Part shown: positions 1 through 8,950 of the stretch, piece by piece | How the letters are laid out: every line of letters starts with the position of its first letter | How positions within the stretch are numbered: the stretch's first letter is position 1 | Assembly (NCBI GenBank): GCA_937883755.1 | Contig: CAKZYA010000003.1 | Coordinates: 124,001 to 188,000 of the forward strand | Source: an uncultured Flammeovirgaceae bacterium | Lineage (GTDB): Bacteria > Bacteroidota > Bacteroidia > Cytophagales > Cyclobacteriaceae | Direction of reading: 5' to 3' | Length of the DNA stretch: 64,000 nt | Notes under the pieces: model-generated | Database searches by the model: none | What the model saw: the letters and a program-made list of their open reading frames with translations, nothing else | Told to the model about the DNA's origin: nothing | Translations under genes and position numbers: made by a program

Positions 1-183
1 CGCAAAGATTTTTATCCAGAAACGAGTAATCGACTCGTATACCTTCTTTCGGGTGAAAAAATACAGCGACTCATAGATCACCAGCAGCAATCCCATCCCG
101 ATGCTAAAGGGCGGGAAGATATAGTGAAACATGATGGTGAAGGCAAACTGAAGGCGAGAGAGGAATTCTACGTCAAGGTTCAT
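1..183 (-). CDS. cydA: Cytochrome bd ubiquinol oxidase subunit I, N-terminal 61 residues (cut by window edge)
   Basis: Reading leftward from an ATG at 181-183, the 61 visible codons begin [20 protein letters not shown], the typical CydA start. His20 aligns with E. coli CydA His19, the haem b595 ligand, and the first membrane helix ([18 protein letters not shown]) follows. CydA is the quinol-oxidising, haem-carrying subunit of the high-affinity cytochrome bd oxidase in the inner membrane. The start overlaps the last 11 bases of the small upstream gene, which suggests translational coupling. The rest of the gene, and any cydB, lie outside the window. The identification is firm for so short a piece because the N-terminus is highly conserved. 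Confidence 0.9.
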   Translation of the reverse strand, partial: MNLDVEFLSRLQFAFTIMFHYIFPPFSIGMGLLLVIYESLYFFTRKKVYESITRFWIKIFA

Positions 184-406
184 GACGGGAGCGGTGAGCG
201 CGTAAATACCAAATTAAAGTAATTGTTCCGAAGAGAATACCGAGGGCTGCTTTCCACCACTTGGTTGCCGGAAGCCACTGTTCTAGGCCGGGAATCCGGG
301 TAATCAGAAAGTAGAGCACCATCAGGCCGAGGGCTAACAAAAAAAGCCGTTGGATGGAAGAAAGTGTGTTCACAAGAATACGGCTTGGGTCAGGGCAAAG
401 GTACAA
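173..406 (-). CDS. Small membrane protein encoded directly upstream of cydA
   Basis: A 77-residue protein with two hydrophobic segments, roughly residues 18-36 and 51-68, separated by a Trp-rich linker ([11 protein letters not shown]), and a basic C-terminus (RAHRSRHEP). Its stop overlaps the cydA start by 11 bases, so the two are almost certainly co-transcribed. I do not recognise the family. Small membrane proteins often accompany cytochrome bd genes (CydX/CydS types, DUF4492 in some Bacteroidota), but this one is larger than CydX and has two helices. A role in oxidase assembly or stability is inferred from position only. The true start may be the internal GTG at codon 12. Confidence 0.6.
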   Translation of the reverse strand: MYLCPDPSRILVNTLSSIQRLFLLALGLMVLYFLITRIPGLEQWLPATKWWKAALGILFGTITLIWYLRAHRSRHEP

Positions 407-442
407 CCCAGCTATTCTGAGGCAAGAAAAATCTACGCTATT

Positions 443-946
443 TTATCTCCACATAAGAGAGGTATTCGCCAATGGATTGATAGTACGCTTTTGCTCAAAA
501 GAAGCAGGATCGTTCCACCAATCGGAGTAGGCTTGTACTGCTTCTAATACTTCTTCGTCGGTAGCTGATTGCCCTTCATTACGTTGAGTTGGAGAGTTGA
601 TTAAAATAGGATTTAGTGAAGGGTATCGCTCGATAGAAGTAAGTTCTTGTCCATGGCTAACGCGAATACTTTCAATTGTCCAAAGCAAACATTCACCCAA
701 CCTTAATTTTTGAGGAAGAAATGAAGAAACCGGGTTAGTAGGGAAAGCTGAAATTTCTTCCAGACTATTGGCGTAGCGAAGCAATTCAGATATTTGCTCC
801 GGCTGAAAATTAGGAATAGGTTGGTTCTGGCTGTATTCGCCGCTTCGTAACGACTTAACAAATTGATCTACCGACGGGGCGTTGGGATTGAATTCTTCTT
901 CCTGACAAGCAACCAGTATCAGCAATAAGAAAAGTAGCTTCTTCAT
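443..946 (-). CDS. Lipoprotein, DUF4943-like
   Basis: A 167-residue protein with a short hydrophobic signal and lipobox LVAC (Cys14), so probably anchored in the outer membrane or periplasm. Conserved-looking blocks are NPNAPSVDQFVKSLRSGEY near the N-terminus, FPTNPVSSF in the middle, RLGECLLWTIE, and YPSLNPIL. This pattern resembles what I remember of DUF4943, a Bacteroidota family without known function; the assignment is from memory of the motif, not a search. It lies 14 bases downstream of the lipoprotein at 961-1335 and probably shares its transcript. Confidence 0.65.
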   Translation of the reverse strand: MKKLLFLLLILVACQEEEFNPNAPSVDQFVKSLRSGEYSQNQPIPNFQPEQISELLRYANSLEEISAFPTNPVSSFLPQKLRLGECLLWTIESIRVSHGQELTSIERYPSLNPILINSPTQRNEGQSATDEEVLEAVQAYSDWWNDPASFEQKRTINPLANTSLMWR

Positions 947-960
947 AATAGCTCTCTTTA

Positions 961-1335
961 TTAGTTAAAGTGAATATTGGTGCTTTCTCTTACTGAGTCA
1001 ATAGCTATTTCAAACGTATGTCTTCCTCGGGGTAGGGGTGGACTAGGAGTTATCTGTGCTACCTTTGCTAAGAAATAGGTGTAAGTATATAAAGTATCGC
1101 CACCAATGTTGACTGAGAGTGTTGGTTCATCGAGGATATCATATGGATAGTATCGGTAATCAGTAGTATCACTGGGAGCTAGAGAGCCAAAGAACTGTGA
1201 GTTATCGACGTATAAAATCACTTCATCAATAGGTTGTCCAGTTTGGTTAACAACTCGAACAAAATTGGGATCAGGTTCTTCCGAACAAGCACTTAATATC
1301 ACGGAGAAAAGTAGAGCGATACCTAATTTTTGCAC
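961..1335 (-). CDS. Small lipoprotein of unknown function
   Basis: A 124-residue protein with signal peptide MQKLGIALLFSVILSAC and lipobox LSAC (Cys17). The mature part begins with an acidic SEEPDP stretch, followed by a mostly beta-looking domain (FVRVVNQTGQPIDEVILYVD). I recognise no family. It is the first gene of a leftward two-gene unit with 443-946 and is divergent from the phosphoesterase at 1388, so the 52-base gap between them should hold both promoters. Function unknown. Confidence 0.65.
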   Translation of the reverse strand: MQKLGIALLFSVILSACSEEPDPNFVRVVNQTGQPIDEVILYVDNSQFFGSLAPSDTTDYRYYPYDILDEPTLSVNIGGDTLYTYTYFLAKVAQITPSPPLPRGRHTFEIAIDSVRESTNIHFN

Positions 1336-1387
1336 ACTGCTAACAATTTCTACTAAGACTATCTTTTCTTCTAAAAGGTTGTAAACT

Positions 1388-1891
1388 ATGCTAAAGATTG
1401 GTCTGCTTTCCGATACACATAGCTACCTCGATCCGCAGATTTTTACCTACTTTGCCAATTGCGATGAAATATGGCATGCCGGAGATATTGGTAGCCTGAA
1501 AATTCTTGAGGCACTGGAATCTTTTAAGCCAATCCGAGCTGTGTTTGGAAATATCGATAGCAGTGAGCTTCGGCAAGAATTACCGATGGACTGTTGGCTG
1601 GAACGGGAAGGGCTAAGAGTCTGGATGACGCATATCGGCGGTTATCCACCCAAATACAATCCTCGCGTACGAAAAATACTAGCAGAGCAACAGGCTGACC
1701 TATTCATCTGTGGCCATTCTCATATACTGAAGGTGATAAAAGATAAAGAAAGAAATAATATGCTTTGCCTGAATCCGGGTGCGGCGGGAAGGCAGGGGTT
1801 TCACCGGACACGAACTATTTTACGGTTTCAGTTAAACAACGGCTTGGTTAACAAGTTAGAAGCCATTGAACTCGGTTCAAAGTCAAACTAA
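1388..1891 (+). CDS. YfcE/MJ0936-type metallophosphoesterase
   Basis: A 167-residue calcineurin-like phosphoesterase of the small YfcE class. The metal-binding motifs are all present and in order: Asp9-x-His11 (SDTH), Gly32-Asp33, Gly54-Asn55-x-Asp57, His82 (MTHIGG) and Gly109-His110-Ser-His112 (CGHSH). Members are cytosolic phosphodiesterases with broad in-vitro activity and poorly known natural substrates. The stop is only 6 bases before the UMP-kinase ATG at 1898, so the two form an operon. Length matches the family and there is no signal peptide. The family call is certain; the substrate is not known. Confidence 0.92.
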   Translation: MLKIGLLSDTHSYLDPQIFTYFANCDEIWHAGDIGSLKILEALESFKPIRAVFGNIDSSELRQELPMDCWLEREGLRVWMTHIGGYPPKYNPRVRKILAEQQADLFICGHSHILKVIKDKERNNMLCLNPGAAGRQGFHRTRTILRFQLNNGLVNKLEAIELGSKSN

Positions 1892-1897
1892 CCAAAC

Positions 1898-2584
1898 ATG
1901 GCACTTTATGTACTTTCCTTGGGCGGCTCTATTGTGGTTCCGGGCGCAATAGATACGGATTACCTAGTCAAGTTTAAAGAATTTATCCATCGGCGTATTG
2001 CTCAGGGTGATCGCTTTATTCTAACGGTTGGTGGAGGAAGGACGGCTCGGAATTATCAATCTGCTGCCGAGACAGTGAGTGGAGTTGATGATGAAGAGCG
2101 AGATTGGCTGGGGATTCACGCTACCCGCTTAAACGCCCATCTGCTACGAACGATTTTCAAGGAGCAAGCTCATCCTATCATCGCTAAAGATTTCGACATC
2201 GCTTTGCCTGATTTTGAGGAACCGATTTTGGTCGGGGCAGGCTGGAAACCCGGTTGGAGTACCGACTACATTGCGGTGCTGCTAGCGCAACGCTATCAGG
2301 CTCAAACAGTACTGAATCTATCAAATATCGACTACGTTTACGCTGAAGATCCGCGAGAGAGCCCTGATGCTCAGCGATTTGAAACGATAAGCTGGGCTAA
2401 CTTTAGAAAGATTATAGGCGATGAGTGGACTCCTGGTCTATCAGCTCCATTTGACCCAATCGCCAGCAAAAAAGCTGAGGAGCTTGGTCTCACCGTGGTA
2501 ATTCTAAACGGTAAAAAGATTGATAATATGGAAGCTTTCTTAGCCGAGGATAGCTTTCAGGGAACAGTGATTCAAAACACCTAG
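1898..2584 (+). CDS. Archaeal-type UMP kinase (amino acid kinase family)
   Basis: A 228-residue amino-acid-kinase-fold protein. The phosphate-binding glycines are seen at LGGS (residues 8-11) and GGGR (45-48), with the nucleotide/metal region around NLSNIDYVYAEDPRE. It resembles the archaeal UMP kinase type more than the roughly 240-residue bacterial PyrH: it has the VGGGRTARNY block and PFDPIASKKAEELG near the C-terminus. The expected reaction is UMP plus ATP to UDP plus ADP. Some Bacteroidota carry this form besides a standard PyrH; whether this genome has both cannot be seen here. It is transcribed with the upstream phosphoesterase and followed by a hairpin. Confidence 0.82.
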   Translation: MALYVLSLGGSIVVPGAIDTDYLVKFKEFIHRRIAQGDRFILTVGGGRTARNYQSAAETVSGVDDEERDWLGIHATRLNAHLLRTIFKEQAHPIIAKDFDIALPDFEEPILVGAGWKPGWSTDYIAVLLAQRYQAQTVLNLSNIDYVYAEDPRESPDAQRFETISWANFRKIIGDEWTPGLSAPFDPIASKKAEELGLTVVILNGKKIDNMEAFLAEDSFQGTVIQNT

Positions 2585-2597
2585 TCAGTAATAAAAA

Positions 2598-2621
2598 AAG
2601 CATACTGGTTAGAGTATGCTT
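2598..2621 (-). terminator. Hairpin terminator shared by convergent genes
   Basis: Perfect 9-bp inverted repeat (AAGCATACT, 6-base loop, AGTATGCTT). The run of A at 2593-2599 gives a U-tract for leftward transcripts, so it best terminates the gene at 2645-3073; it can also stop the rightward UMP-kinase transcript. Confidence 0.75.
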
Positions 2622-2644
2622 ACTAGATAGTTTTCGTAAAAGGT

Positions 2645-3073
2645 CTACGCTTTTTCTTCAGCGTCTTCTCCTTCAATTTTGTCTTCTACTGCTTCGGCAT
2701 CTTCACGAGAGGCTTTCGCTGGCTCTTTCAGTTCAGCTTGGGGCTCACTAGCCTGAGGTGCATCTTCTTCTTTCTTAGTAGCAGCTGTAGCTTCTTCAAC
2801 AGGTGCTGCCTCAGCCAAAGGTGTTTCTTCCTCTTTTACATCTTCAACCGGAGCTGCTTCTGCTTTAACTTCTTCAACCTTAGGAGCTTCTTCCTTTTTG
2901 GTTTTTTTCTTAGCAGTAGGTTTACCTGCTTTTTTAGCAAACTCTTCTTTAATAGCCTCAATATCTACGTTTTTGATAGGAGGCTGCTTGCTTAGTTGCT
3001 TAATGCGTTGCTTGCGAGCTTTAGCACGGGCTTTATTACGTAATCCTTTACGTTCTAATCGGGTAACGGCCAT
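2645..3073 (-). CDS. Low-complexity protein with basic N-terminus and acidic Glu/Ala-rich tail
   Basis: A 142-residue cytosolic protein in two parts. Residues 1-60 are strongly basic with clusters such as RLERKGLRNKARAKARKQR, followed by PPIKNVDIEAIKEEF. Residues 65-142 are a repetitive Lys/Glu/Ala/Pro tail with many EE and APVEE runs. I recall similar short basic proteins in other Bacteroidota with the PVIKNVDIE-type motif, but no function. A basic head and acidic tail would fit a nucleic-acid or ribosome-associated protein (inference). The tail is probably disordered. It is monocistronic and ends just before the shared hairpin. Confidence 0.7.
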   Translation of the reverse strand: MAVTRLERKGLRNKARAKARKQRIKQLSKQPPIKNVDIEAIKEEFAKKAGKPTAKKKTKKEEAPKVEEVKAEAAPVEDVKEEETPLAEAAPVEEATAATKKEEDAPQASEPQAELKEPAKASREDAEAVEDKIEGEDAEEKA

Positions 3074-3217
3074 AATATCTTTATTTCTTAAGTTCTCAAA
3101 ACAGGCTGCGAATTTACTAAAAACTGTAGAAAATAAAAAAGTGTTTAAGTTTTAATGCGGATGCCGCTCGGTGTTCGCGTATTTATGTTTAAGTAAGATA
3201 ATTGGAACACTTTTGCC

Positions 3218-4219
3218 TTACTCTACTAGAACGGTATCTACATCAGCACTGTAGCCCACAAAGATACCGTACCCTCCCTGAACGTTATTGAAGACCGGTA
3301 CAGGCTCAGCAAACGGATTGCCTTCGGTTTCCTGCTGAAGATCTGCTGAGAGCATATAGCGATACTGAGCCTCACTGAGCGTACGTAGAGTAATAAAATA
3401 TTCTGACTCTTGTTCCTGTCCAAAACCAAACGTTTGGTCTACGCTAAAATTAAAGGTATAAAGTCGGCCGTTAAATATCTCGTCAGAAAACATGAATATC
3501 CCATTAACCGAAAATCCATCATCATCTCCAAAAAAGTCATCGTTGTCGTCTACTAAAGGGTCGTCACTCACTAAAGGGATAGGTGACAGAATACGGAAGG
3601 TATCAGTAATAACAAAGTTGCCATCATCATCTTGTTCAAAATTGTAGCTAATGGTATAGCGTTGCACTAAAACCTGATAGAAGTTTTCTTCATCACTAGG
3701 GTCATCAATACCCAGCCATACCTGGTTTAGTGACGGTTCCTGAACAGTCGTGAAATTACCAGTATTGTCATCAAATTGCTCGTAAGTAATGGTGATTGTA
3801 TCGTATCGCAAATTTGCAATTGAAATGGGGGGGGCAATAAGAGCAGTAGCCTCCACTGATTCAAATCCCGATTTACTTACTCGTAATGTATATGACCGCC
3901 CGGCAGAGGGTACAAAATCAGTAGCATAAAATCCGGTGGCGGCGTTTATAGTATTATCATTGGGGTGTGTTTCTGCTAATGTAGCCACTACTTGTTCGTC
4001 TTCTAGCAATACTACTTCAGCCCCTGAAACTACTTGAAGAGGTTCGTTACTGAGAACAAATTTGCTCTGGCTTACCACTACCGCTACTGGTGCATCAACC
4101 CCAATGAAGGAGTTGACTACTAGTCTCGGGGCTTCTCGTGGAACATCCACATCAACTACCGTTTCGCAGGCACCGAGCCCAAATAGTACTAGCCAGAAGA
4201 GATTTATTGCGTACTTCAT
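3218..4219 (-). CDS. DUF4249 lipoprotein, partner of the TonB-dependent receptor
   Basis: A 333-residue protein with lipobox GLGAC (Cys18) and the DUF4249 opening CETVVDVDVP, followed by PRLVVNSFIGVDAPVAVVVSQ. The rest is beta-rich and includes an Ig-like segment (GAEVVLLEDEQVVATL...) and a very acidic Asp-rich stretch around residue 230. DUF4249 proteins are surface or periplasmic lipoproteins encoded beside a TonB-dependent receptor, much as SusD accompanies SusC, though unrelated to SusD in sequence. The gene starts 5 bases after the receptor stop, so they are co-transcribed. The ligand is unknown. Confidence 0.88.
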   Translation of the reverse strand: MKYAINLFWLVLFGLGACETVVDVDVPREAPRLVVNSFIGVDAPVAVVVSQSKFVLSNEPLQVVSGAEVVLLEDEQVVATLAETHPNDNTINAATGFYATDFVPSAGRSYTLRVSKSGFESVEATALIAPPISIANLRYDTITITYEQFDDNTGNFTTVQEPSLNQVWLGIDDPSDEENFYQVLVQRYTISYNFEQDDDGNFVITDTFRILSPIPLVSDDPLVDDNDDFFGDDDGFSVNGIFMFSDEIFNGRLYTFNFSVDQTFGFGQEQESEYFITLRTLSEAQYRYMLSADLQQETEGNPFAEPVPVFNNVQGGYGIFVGYSADVDTVLVE

Positions 4220-4224
4220 AGTGA

Positions 4225-6600
4225 TTAGAAATTAAAGCGGTAGCTGATAGAAGGAATAATAGGAAACAGGCTTACTTGTCTGAACTGGCTTTCCCGGCTG
4301 GGATCAGAGCTTTCGTCTAGGTACAGGTAGAATGGGTTACGTCGGCTGTATGCGTTATACACTCCCAATACCCAGGCTCGTTTGCCCCAACGGGTTTTCT
4401 TATGAAATGTGATACTAGCATCTAACCGATGAAAGGCTCGCATCCGATAACTATTGCGTTCTCCGTAATCATAAATGCTACCCCCAAAAAACGAATTGCC
4501 CCTACCACTGTAAATCGCAGTAGGTAGGGTAATAGCATTACCACTGCCGAAAACCCAGGTAGCCGATAGGTCTATTCGCTCCCGCCACTGATGAACTACG
4601 GCGACTCCTAAATCGTGACGGCGATCGTATTTGTAGGGAAAGCGTTCGCCGAAATTTAACTCTTCAAACTGGCGGTCGGTCCAGGATAATGTATAGCCCA
4701 ACCAACCCGTAGTGCGTCCTTGTTTTTTCTGAATAAGTAGTTCTGCTCCGTAGCTGCGTCCGTCTCCCACAGCTACTTTATTTTGCCAATCTTCGTTTAC
4801 GTCAATAAAGTTCGCGCCTTCGCGGTACTCAATCAGATTACGCATATCTTTGTAATAACCCTCGAGACTAATTTCATAGCCCGATGTCCAGTTGTACGCC
4901 CCACCCAATGCCCATTGCTGAGCGGTTTGAGGGCGCACTTGATCAGTAGCCGGAACCCACAAATCGGTAGGGAGACCGATGCCGGAGTTGGTCAATAAAT
5001 GGATAAATTGAGCCATCTGTACGTAAGAGACTTTGAGCGAAAGCTGCTCGTTCAACAGGTAACGTCCGGCAATACGTGGTTGAATTGAGGTGTAAAACTC
5101 ATCATTAACCCGAAAGCCTGAAAAGTGCAGGCCAATATTAAACTTGAGACGACGGCCTAGCTCAAGATCATCTTCTACATATGCAGCAAACTCTACGGCG
5201 TCAGTTTCTTGCGAACCCAGTGTAGTATCTATAGTCTCTTCACTAACCTCGTCGTTATATCGGACATTTAGCGCCCCTGGGCGGAATGTATGCCGGATTG
5301 CACTTACTCCGAAGCGAACATAGTGTTGAGGAGAAGGGATAAAATCAAAATCGATTTTGGCAGCAAAATCTTCTATGCCAGATAGATACCGGGCTAATCC
5401 CTGGTCAACCAGTACACCATTTCCAGAATCGTCCAGATATTCGTAACGATACTCATTATTAATGTCGAAGCGGTATCGGCTGTAGGTAAGCGTAGTATTA
5501 CTGAACAGCTTGGGGGTAAACATATGGTTCCAGCGTAAGGCTGATGTGATATTTCCCCACTGTAAACCAGCTTCGTCTTCATCCTCAAGCTCTACTCCAT
5601 TATTAATATCTTCATACTGGTAGCGAGCGTAGAACCGATCATCTCCCAAGTAAGCACTCAAATAAAGCCGATCACGGTCAGAAAACTTGTGGTTTACTTT
5701 GGCATTGAGGTCGTAAAAATAGTAGCCCACTGTCTCTTCACCGTCAGTTTGAGATCTGATAAGTGGACGAGCCAGCACATCAATCCAGGTGCGCCGTCCT
5801 GAAATAATAAAGGAAGTTTTATCCTTTACAATCGGGCCTTCCAAAGTTAATTTTCCGGCAATTATTCCTAATGAACCTTCCCCATGAAACTCTTTCATGT
5901 TTCCTTCCTTCATACTAATGTCAATCACTGATGATAGTCGGCCACCGTAGCGAGCTGGAAAACCACCTTTGATCAACTGCACATTATTAATGGCATCAGC
6001 ATTAAACACTGAGAAGAAACCGAACAAATGTGAAGCATTGTATACTGGAACCCCATCCAGTAAAATCAGATTCTGGTCGGGACCACCGCCGCGCACGTAA
6101 AGACCACTAGTCCCCTCGTTGCCTGATTGTACTCCAGGCAGCAATTGTAAGGTTTTCAACACATCTACCTCTCCCAAGAATGCTGGGAGGCTCTTAATCT
6201 GCTCAACAGGTACGGAAATACTGCTCATTTGCGTCACTTCCTGAATTTTATCCGCTTCTGACGCAGAAATTACAATTTCATCCAATAGAGCACTTTCGCT
6301 TAGCTCAATACTAATGACAGTATCTTGCGTTAGTAGTAAACGAGCGGTTTGTGGTTGGTAGCCTACGTAGGAGTAGACCAGGTTTACACTGTCTTTTGGT
6401 AGCGTGAGACTGTAAAATCCATAAGTATTACTACTTGTACCACTAGAAGACTTCAGGTCAAATACATTGGCACCAATTAGCACCTCACCGTTGGTGGCAT
6501 CTTTAATATAACCACTAACTGTGTATTTTTGAGCAAGAATAGTAGAGGGGGTACCCAGAAAAGCTAGCATGGGTAATAATGCGAGTAGAGTTTTTCTCAT
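4225..6600 (-). CDS. TonB-dependent outer-membrane receptor with carboxypeptidase-like domain
   Basis: A 791-residue protein. Residues 1-23 form a signal peptide ending at ILAQ. Residues 25-110 are a carboxypeptidase-regulatory-like beta domain (SGYIKDATNGEVLIGANV). A plug domain follows, with LLPGVQSGNEGTSGLYVRGG and LILLDGVPVYNASHLFG, and then a 22-strand-type barrel ending in the typical terminal Phe (SYRFNF). It imports an unknown ligand across the outer membrane using TonB energy. Together with the downstream DUF4249 lipoprotein it forms a two-gene uptake unit. It is divergent from the Ig-like gene at 6752. Confidence 0.93.
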   Translation of the reverse strand: MRKTLLALLPMLAFLGTPSTILAQKYTVSGYIKDATNGEVLIGANVFDLKSSSGTSSNTYGFYSLTLPKDSVNLVYSYVGYQPQTARLLLTQDTVISIELSESALLDEIVISASEADKIQEVTQMSSISVPVEQIKSLPAFLGEVDVLKTLQLLPGVQSGNEGTSGLYVRGGGPDQNLILLDGVPVYNASHLFGFFSVFNADAINNVQLIKGGFPARYGGRLSSVIDISMKEGNMKEFHGEGSLGIIAGKLTLEGPIVKDKTSFIISGRRTWIDVLARPLIRSQTDGEETVGYYFYDLNAKVNHKFSDRDRLYLSAYLGDDRFYARYQYEDINNGVELEDEDEAGLQWGNITSALRWNHMFTPKLFSNTTLTYSRYRFDINNEYRYEYLDDSGNGVLVDQGLARYLSGIEDFAAKIDFDFIPSPQHYVRFGVSAIRHTFRPGALNVRYNDEVSEETIDTTLGSQETDAVEFAAYVEDDLELGRRLKFNIGLHFSGFRVNDEFYTSIQPRIAGRYLLNEQLSLKVSYVQMAQFIHLLTNSGIGLPTDLWVPATDQVRPQTAQQWALGGAYNWTSGYEISLEGYYKDMRNLIEYREGANFIDVNEDWQNKVAVGDGRSYGAELLIQKKQGRTTGWLGYTLSWTDRQFEELNFGERFPYKYDRRHDLGVAVVHQWRERIDLSATWVFGSGNAITLPTAIYSGRGNSFFGGSIYDYGERNSYRMRAFHRLDASITFHKKTRWGKRAWVLGVYNAYSRRNPFYLYLDESSDPSRESQFRQVSLFPIIPSISYRFNF

Positions 6601-6751
6601 TTAGTACTAATTGTGGTGGAGAATAATCAAAGAGGAGACAACAACCGTGCATAAAACGGTTGGGACGGCTACTTATTACAGCAAAAAATTAAGGAATGAT
6701 TTTTGGCATAAATTGTTGAAACATCTAAGTTCAGGCGAACGAAAGTTTAAT

Positions 6752-8950
6752 ATGCAATACGCTATTTTTATACTAAGTATCATTAATATTTTTCTGCCAG
6801 TTTTCTCTTACGCGCAAACTGAGCTGCAACTACTGTTGCCCGAGCAAGACAATTGGAATACAGTGAGCGAGGGAAATACTTTACAGTTTACGCTCAAGGC
6901 TACCGGAGGTAGTGATCAAAACTATTCCTTTCAGTATAAAAGTGAAGAAGCCAAGGGGCTTAAACTGACGAACGGGGTGGTGACTTGGACGCCCGCTTAC
7001 GATGTTGTCATCCAAGGGGAAGAAAGCAGAATTGTTCCGGTTGCGTTTAGAGTAACTACGGCAGCAGGCGAAACGGCTACTCAAACAGTGGATTTTATTG
7101 TTCAGAATACGATCCGTATTCCCAACTTGAAAGAGTTGCAGCCATTTTTTATCCAACCGAGTGTGGCGAATACCTTTCCTCTTCCACTAGATCCCCAAAA
7201 ATTCGTCGTAGAAGCAGACACTAACCAGTTTATAGAAGGGATGTCTATCCAGCCGACGGATGATAACCGTTGGCAACTTAGCTGGAAACCAAGTCGGGAG
7301 CAGTTTGCTGCTTTACGACAAGAATCGAGTAAGGTTAAGCTACTGGTTCGAGATAAAGTGTTGGGAGATGGCGCTACGGTAGAAGTATCCTTATTACCGG
7401 CCTCAGCTACTGCCCGGGAAGAAACCCTGCCTTCTCAAGCGAATTTGGAGCTGTTGCTTCCGCGCACTTCGTATTGGAATGTGGTGAACGAAGGCAAAGT
7501 GCTCTCATTTAAACTAGCGGCGCGGGGTGGAACGGATAATGCTTACAACTACCGGGTACTGAATGCACAGGAACTAGGTTTGAGCTACGACAAGTCAGGG
7601 AATGTATACTGGCGTCCCTCCTTTGATTTGGTTGATCGCTTAAATGATACCAAAGCCTTTCCGGTAACTTTTGAAGTAGAAAACCAAAGTGGGGAAACCA
7701 GCCGTAAATCAGTGAAGCTGCTGGTAAACCATGTGAACCGCCCACCGGAAATTGGTGAGATGCGTAATTTCTACGTGAGCTACGGAAAAGAGAATACCTA
7801 TTCGTTGGGAGCAACCAAAGCCATTAGCGATCCTGATGAAGATCCGATAGTTTTCAAACCTATTTTAGCCAAAATGCCTCAGGGAATGAGCCTTTCGGCT
7901 GAAGGAGTGTTTAAATGGACACCTTCGGTTAGCCAGTATAATCGTTTAAAACGAGAGCCATTAGTGCTGCCATTTATCGTAGAAGACCAACCCTACGAGG
8001 CTCGAACCCAGGGGGCACTGCGAATTGAGATAACCCAGCAGGATTTACCACCCGAAATCTCAATGGTGCCTAATCAGAACTATCACCAGATTAATGAAGA
8101 CCAGAACCTGAATATTAAATTTTACTTGTCAGACCCTAACGGAGATGAAGATATTGTGAGCTTCGATTTCGTGACAGATAGCCATGATATTCCTCGTTCA
8201 GCCTTAGTAAGTAATGAACCCACCCAATGGGAGTTCTCGTGGAAGCCAGGTTACGATCTGTTGGTTGAGCCAGGTGATACTAGCACCTATCGCATTACTT
8301 TCTTTGCCATTGATCGGTCTAATCAGCGGCAGGAGCGCACTATTCAGGTACACGTGCAGGATGCCGAAAATTTGGCGGAGAAAGATCAGTTATTATATAA
8401 TCAATATCGTACCGGGCTGGTGCGAGTGATGAACTTGATGGATCAGCTAAAAGCCCGACAGAAAGAGTTGCAGAAGGAGTATAAAAAAGCCCGTAAAGGT
8501 AAAAAGCACCGGGCAATTACTACGGCTTCTCTGGGGGCGATTACGGGTCTTTCACCAGTGGTACTTAGCGATAATAATGCTCAACCCTATGTGTCGGGTA
8601 TCGGCGGAACTACCTCTATGACCATTGGTAGTCTAGAGGCTAGTAACGTAATTGGTAAAGATGCTAGTGATATTTATGAGAACCTTAGTTACATCAATCA
8701 GAAGTTGGTGGAACTACAAACCCAAGGCAACTTGTTTGCTGGAAAATACGCGCTCTCAATCAATCGCCGGGCGAGCGGGTTTAGTGAAGATCTGCGGAAG
8801 CTTATTCTACTACTGAGTTTGGATAAAGTTACCAAGCTAGAGCTCGATCCTTCCTGGAAAAATCCGCGTAAGGCCAGCGACAAAAATATTAGAAATACAT
8901 TTTCTGACTACAATTCCGACCCCGATCGGTCGCCTTATATTAATGAGTAA
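6752..8950 (+). CDS. Secreted Ig/cadherin-like repeat protein with C-terminal coiled coil
   Basis: I take the ATG at 6752 (732 residues) because it gives a clean signal peptide (MQYAIFILSIINIFLPVFSYAQ); the longer frame from 6611 adds 47 residues without signal character. Two similar units open with LLLPEQDNWNTVSEG and LLLPRTSYWNVVNEG, each followed by a WTP/WRP-type Ig module. Two more cadherin-like modules follow (ISDPDEDPIVF; SDPNGDEDIVSF). The C-terminal 200 residues contain a basic helical segment (LKARQKELQKEYKKARKGKK), a small hydrophobic stretch and a further helix. I know no named family. The stop overlaps the hisS start by 8 bases, an odd pairing of an exported protein with a tRNA synthetase. 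Confidence 0.75.
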   Translation: MQYAIFILSIINIFLPVFSYAQTELQLLLPEQDNWNTVSEGNTLQFTLKATGGSDQNYSFQYKSEEAKGLKLTNGVVTWTPAYDVVIQGEESRIVPVAFRVTTAAGETATQTVDFIVQNTIRIPNLKELQPFFIQPSVANTFPLPLDPQKFVVEADTNQFIEGMSIQPTDDNRWQLSWKPSREQFAALRQESSKVKLLVRDKVLGDGATVEVSLLPASATAREETLPSQANLELLLPRTSYWNVVNEGKVLSFKLAARGGTDNAYNYRVLNAQELGLSYDKSGNVYWRPSFDLVDRLNDTKAFPVTFEVENQSGETSRKSVKLLVNHVNRPPEIGEMRNFYVSYGKENTYSLGATKAISDPDEDPIVFKPILAKMPQGMSLSAEGVFKWTPSVSQYNRLKREPLVLPFIVEDQPYEARTQGALRIEITQQDLPPEISMVPNQNYHQINEDQNLNIKFYLSDPNGDEDIVSFDFVTDSHDIPRSALVSNEPTQWEFSWKPGYDLLVEPGDTSTYRITFFAIDRSNQRQERTIQVHVQDAENLAEKDQLLYNQYRTGLVRVMNLMDQLKARQKELQKEYKKARKGKKHRAITTASLGAITGLSPVVLSDNNAQPYVSGIGGTTSMTIGSLEASNVIGKDASDIYENLSYINQKLVELQTQGNLFAGKYALSINRRASGFSEDLRKLILLLSLDKVTKLELDPSWKNPRKASDKNIRNTFSDYNSDPDRSPYINE

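Noticed and set aside
6611-6751. A 47-residue extension of the Ig-like protein
   Set aside because: The ATG at 6752 begins a normal signal peptide; the extension is not signal-like.
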